From the NCBI GenBank assembly GCA_031555145.1, contig JAVBUR010000052.1:1-64000 (forward strand): a stretch of 64,000 nt of DNA. The letters run 5' to 3'. Shown here one piece after another: positions 63,293 to 64,000 of this stretch. The notes under the pieces are model-generated. The model did no database searches and was not told the DNA's origin. It was given only the letters and a program-made list of their open reading frames with translations. Position numbers and translations under genes: made by a program. Source of the stretch: JAJDIA01 sp031555145 (GTDB lineage: Bacteria; Bacteroidota; Bacteroidia; Bacteroidales; Tannerellaceae). Within the stretch, counting starts at the first letter, position 1, and the number at the start of each line of letters is the position of its first letter.

Positions 63293-64000
63293 TTATTTTT
63301 TGTCGGCATGCTTGCCCAGGGTGCTTTCGAGGTCTGACTTGGCACTCATATAGTCGTAGATCGACTGGTTGAAGTTCAGCTTTGCCTGTGTCATGGCCAG
63401 GTCGGCATCGTTGAGCTCGAGCAGGGTGCCGGCACCAGTGTCATATCGCTTCTGGGCGATCAGCCGACCTCTTTCGGCTTGTTCCACTCCTTTACGGGCG
63501 GCATCAAAGCGTTTGATGCAGGTTGTCATATTGTCCATGTACTGACGTACGGCCAATTGCAGGTTGCGTTCGAGGTTCTCGCGTTGCAGCCCTACCTGCT
63601 GGATGTTGACGCGGGTCTGGTTCATCTTCTGTACTCTACTGCCTCCCGAGAAAATGGGGAAGGAGAGGGATACACCCACCATCGAGTAGGGATTCCACTG
63701 GTATTCGCTGAACTTGAAGGTGTTTTCCATCGCCGACCAGTTGTAGGCGCCTGACAACGAAAGGGTAGGCAGGAAGTCGTACTTCTGCAACTTGAGCGTA
63801 TTCTTCAACATGTCCGACTGGATATCCAACTGACGGAGGTTGGTGTTGTCTGCCAGATTCGTATCGGTAGCCAGATAGTCGCCGAAGAGGTCTGCCTGAT
63901 AGTCGCTCAACGCCCCTTCACATTCGATGGGCACATCCAGATCCATACCCATAAGCGCTTTCAGCTGCCATTGCGAGAGCTTGACGGCGGTCTCGGCTTG
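63293..64000 (-). CDS. TolC-family outer-membrane efflux protein, C-terminal part (cut by window edge)
   Basis: The frame is open from the right edge of the window to the stop at 63293, giving 235 codons; the true start lies beyond 64000. It shows the outer-membrane efflux protein pattern: FLPTLSLSGAYNWSAMENTF, VGVSLSFPIFSGGSRVQKMN and the coiled-coil helices RENLERNLQLAVRQYMDNM, VEQAERGRLIAQKRYDTGAG. The C-terminus is KSDLESTLGKHADKK. It forms the outer-membrane duct of the efflux system whose adaptor gene starts 27 bp later. Confidence 0.9.
   Translation of the reverse strand, partial: QAETAVKLSQWQLKALMGMDLDVPIECEGALSDYQADLFGDYLATDTNLADNTNLRQLDIQSDMLKNTLKLQKYDFLPTLSLSGAYNWSAMENTFKFSEYQWNPYSMVGVSLSFPIFSGGSRVQKMNQTRVNIQQVGLQRENLERNLQLAVRQYMDNMTTCIKRFDAARKGVEQAERGRLIAQKRYDTGAGTLLELNDADLAMTQAKLNFNQSIYDYMSAKSDLESTLGKHADKK

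Overview
This is a chromosomal window from a gut-type Bacteroidales bacterium, most likely Parabacteroides or a close relative. The grounds are TAnnTTTG-type promoters, a SusC/SusD pair, UpxY, fimbrillin/DUF3575/DUF5119 lipoproteins, an Mpi-type invertase and a PG0541-RND efflux cluster. The genus is an inference from gene content. I saw no rRNA, tRNA or CRISPR.

Layout. (1) 1-997: one end of an IS66-family insertion sequence (tnpA, tnpB, start of tnpC). (2) 1076-34257, all minus strand: a capsule/exopolysaccharide locus read right to left. It begins with a UpxY antiterminator, followed by an outer-membrane/fimbria-like module (OmpA-DUF3575, surface lipoprotein, beta-helix lipoprotein, DUF3575, DUF5119, fimbrillin). 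Next come Wza and Wzc, UDP-HexNAc epimerase and dehydrogenase (UDP-GalNAcA type), Wzx, a pyruvyltransferase, glycosyltransferases, Wzy, ATP-grasp and acetyltransferase genes, and a PglC-type initiating transferase. The locus ends with three DegT aminotransferases (one frameshifted, one divergent), two YjbH-like proteins, a lipoprotein and a PglF/CapD-type dehydratase. (3) 34486-35605: a 162-bp invertible promoter segment with 20-bp inverted repeats, next to a plus-strand Mpi-type serine recombinase. In this assembly the promoter faces away from the capsule operon, so the locus is read here as OFF. (4) 35664-41469, minus: a small carbohydrate operon (acetyl esterase, GH43, an unrecognised secreted protein, a secreted FAD oxidoreductase fused to a CBM-like domain). 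(5) 41636-44510: DUF418 membrane protein, S4 RNA-binding protein, peptidyl-tRNA hydrolase, ribosomal protein L25. (6) 44882-58777, plus: a LacI-regulated operon joining SusC/SusD, a GH38 alpha-mannosidase and an MFS transporter to a corrinoid methyl-transfer system (MetH-activation-like protein, two MtaA/CmuA-family zinc methyltransferases, a B12-binding corrinoid protein) and a cupin. (7) 58802-64000, minus: RND efflux operon with a PG0541-like small protein, running off the right edge.

The most interesting system is (6). It looks like a polysaccharide-utilisation locus with its own cobalamin-dependent demethylation machinery, suggesting import and cleavage of a methylated mannose-containing glycan and capture of the methyl group. 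The second is the phase-variable switch in (3), which would control both surface appendage-like proteins and the capsule. A 533-bp inverted-repeat structure with internal 22-bp tandem repeats (7757-8289) has no assigned function.
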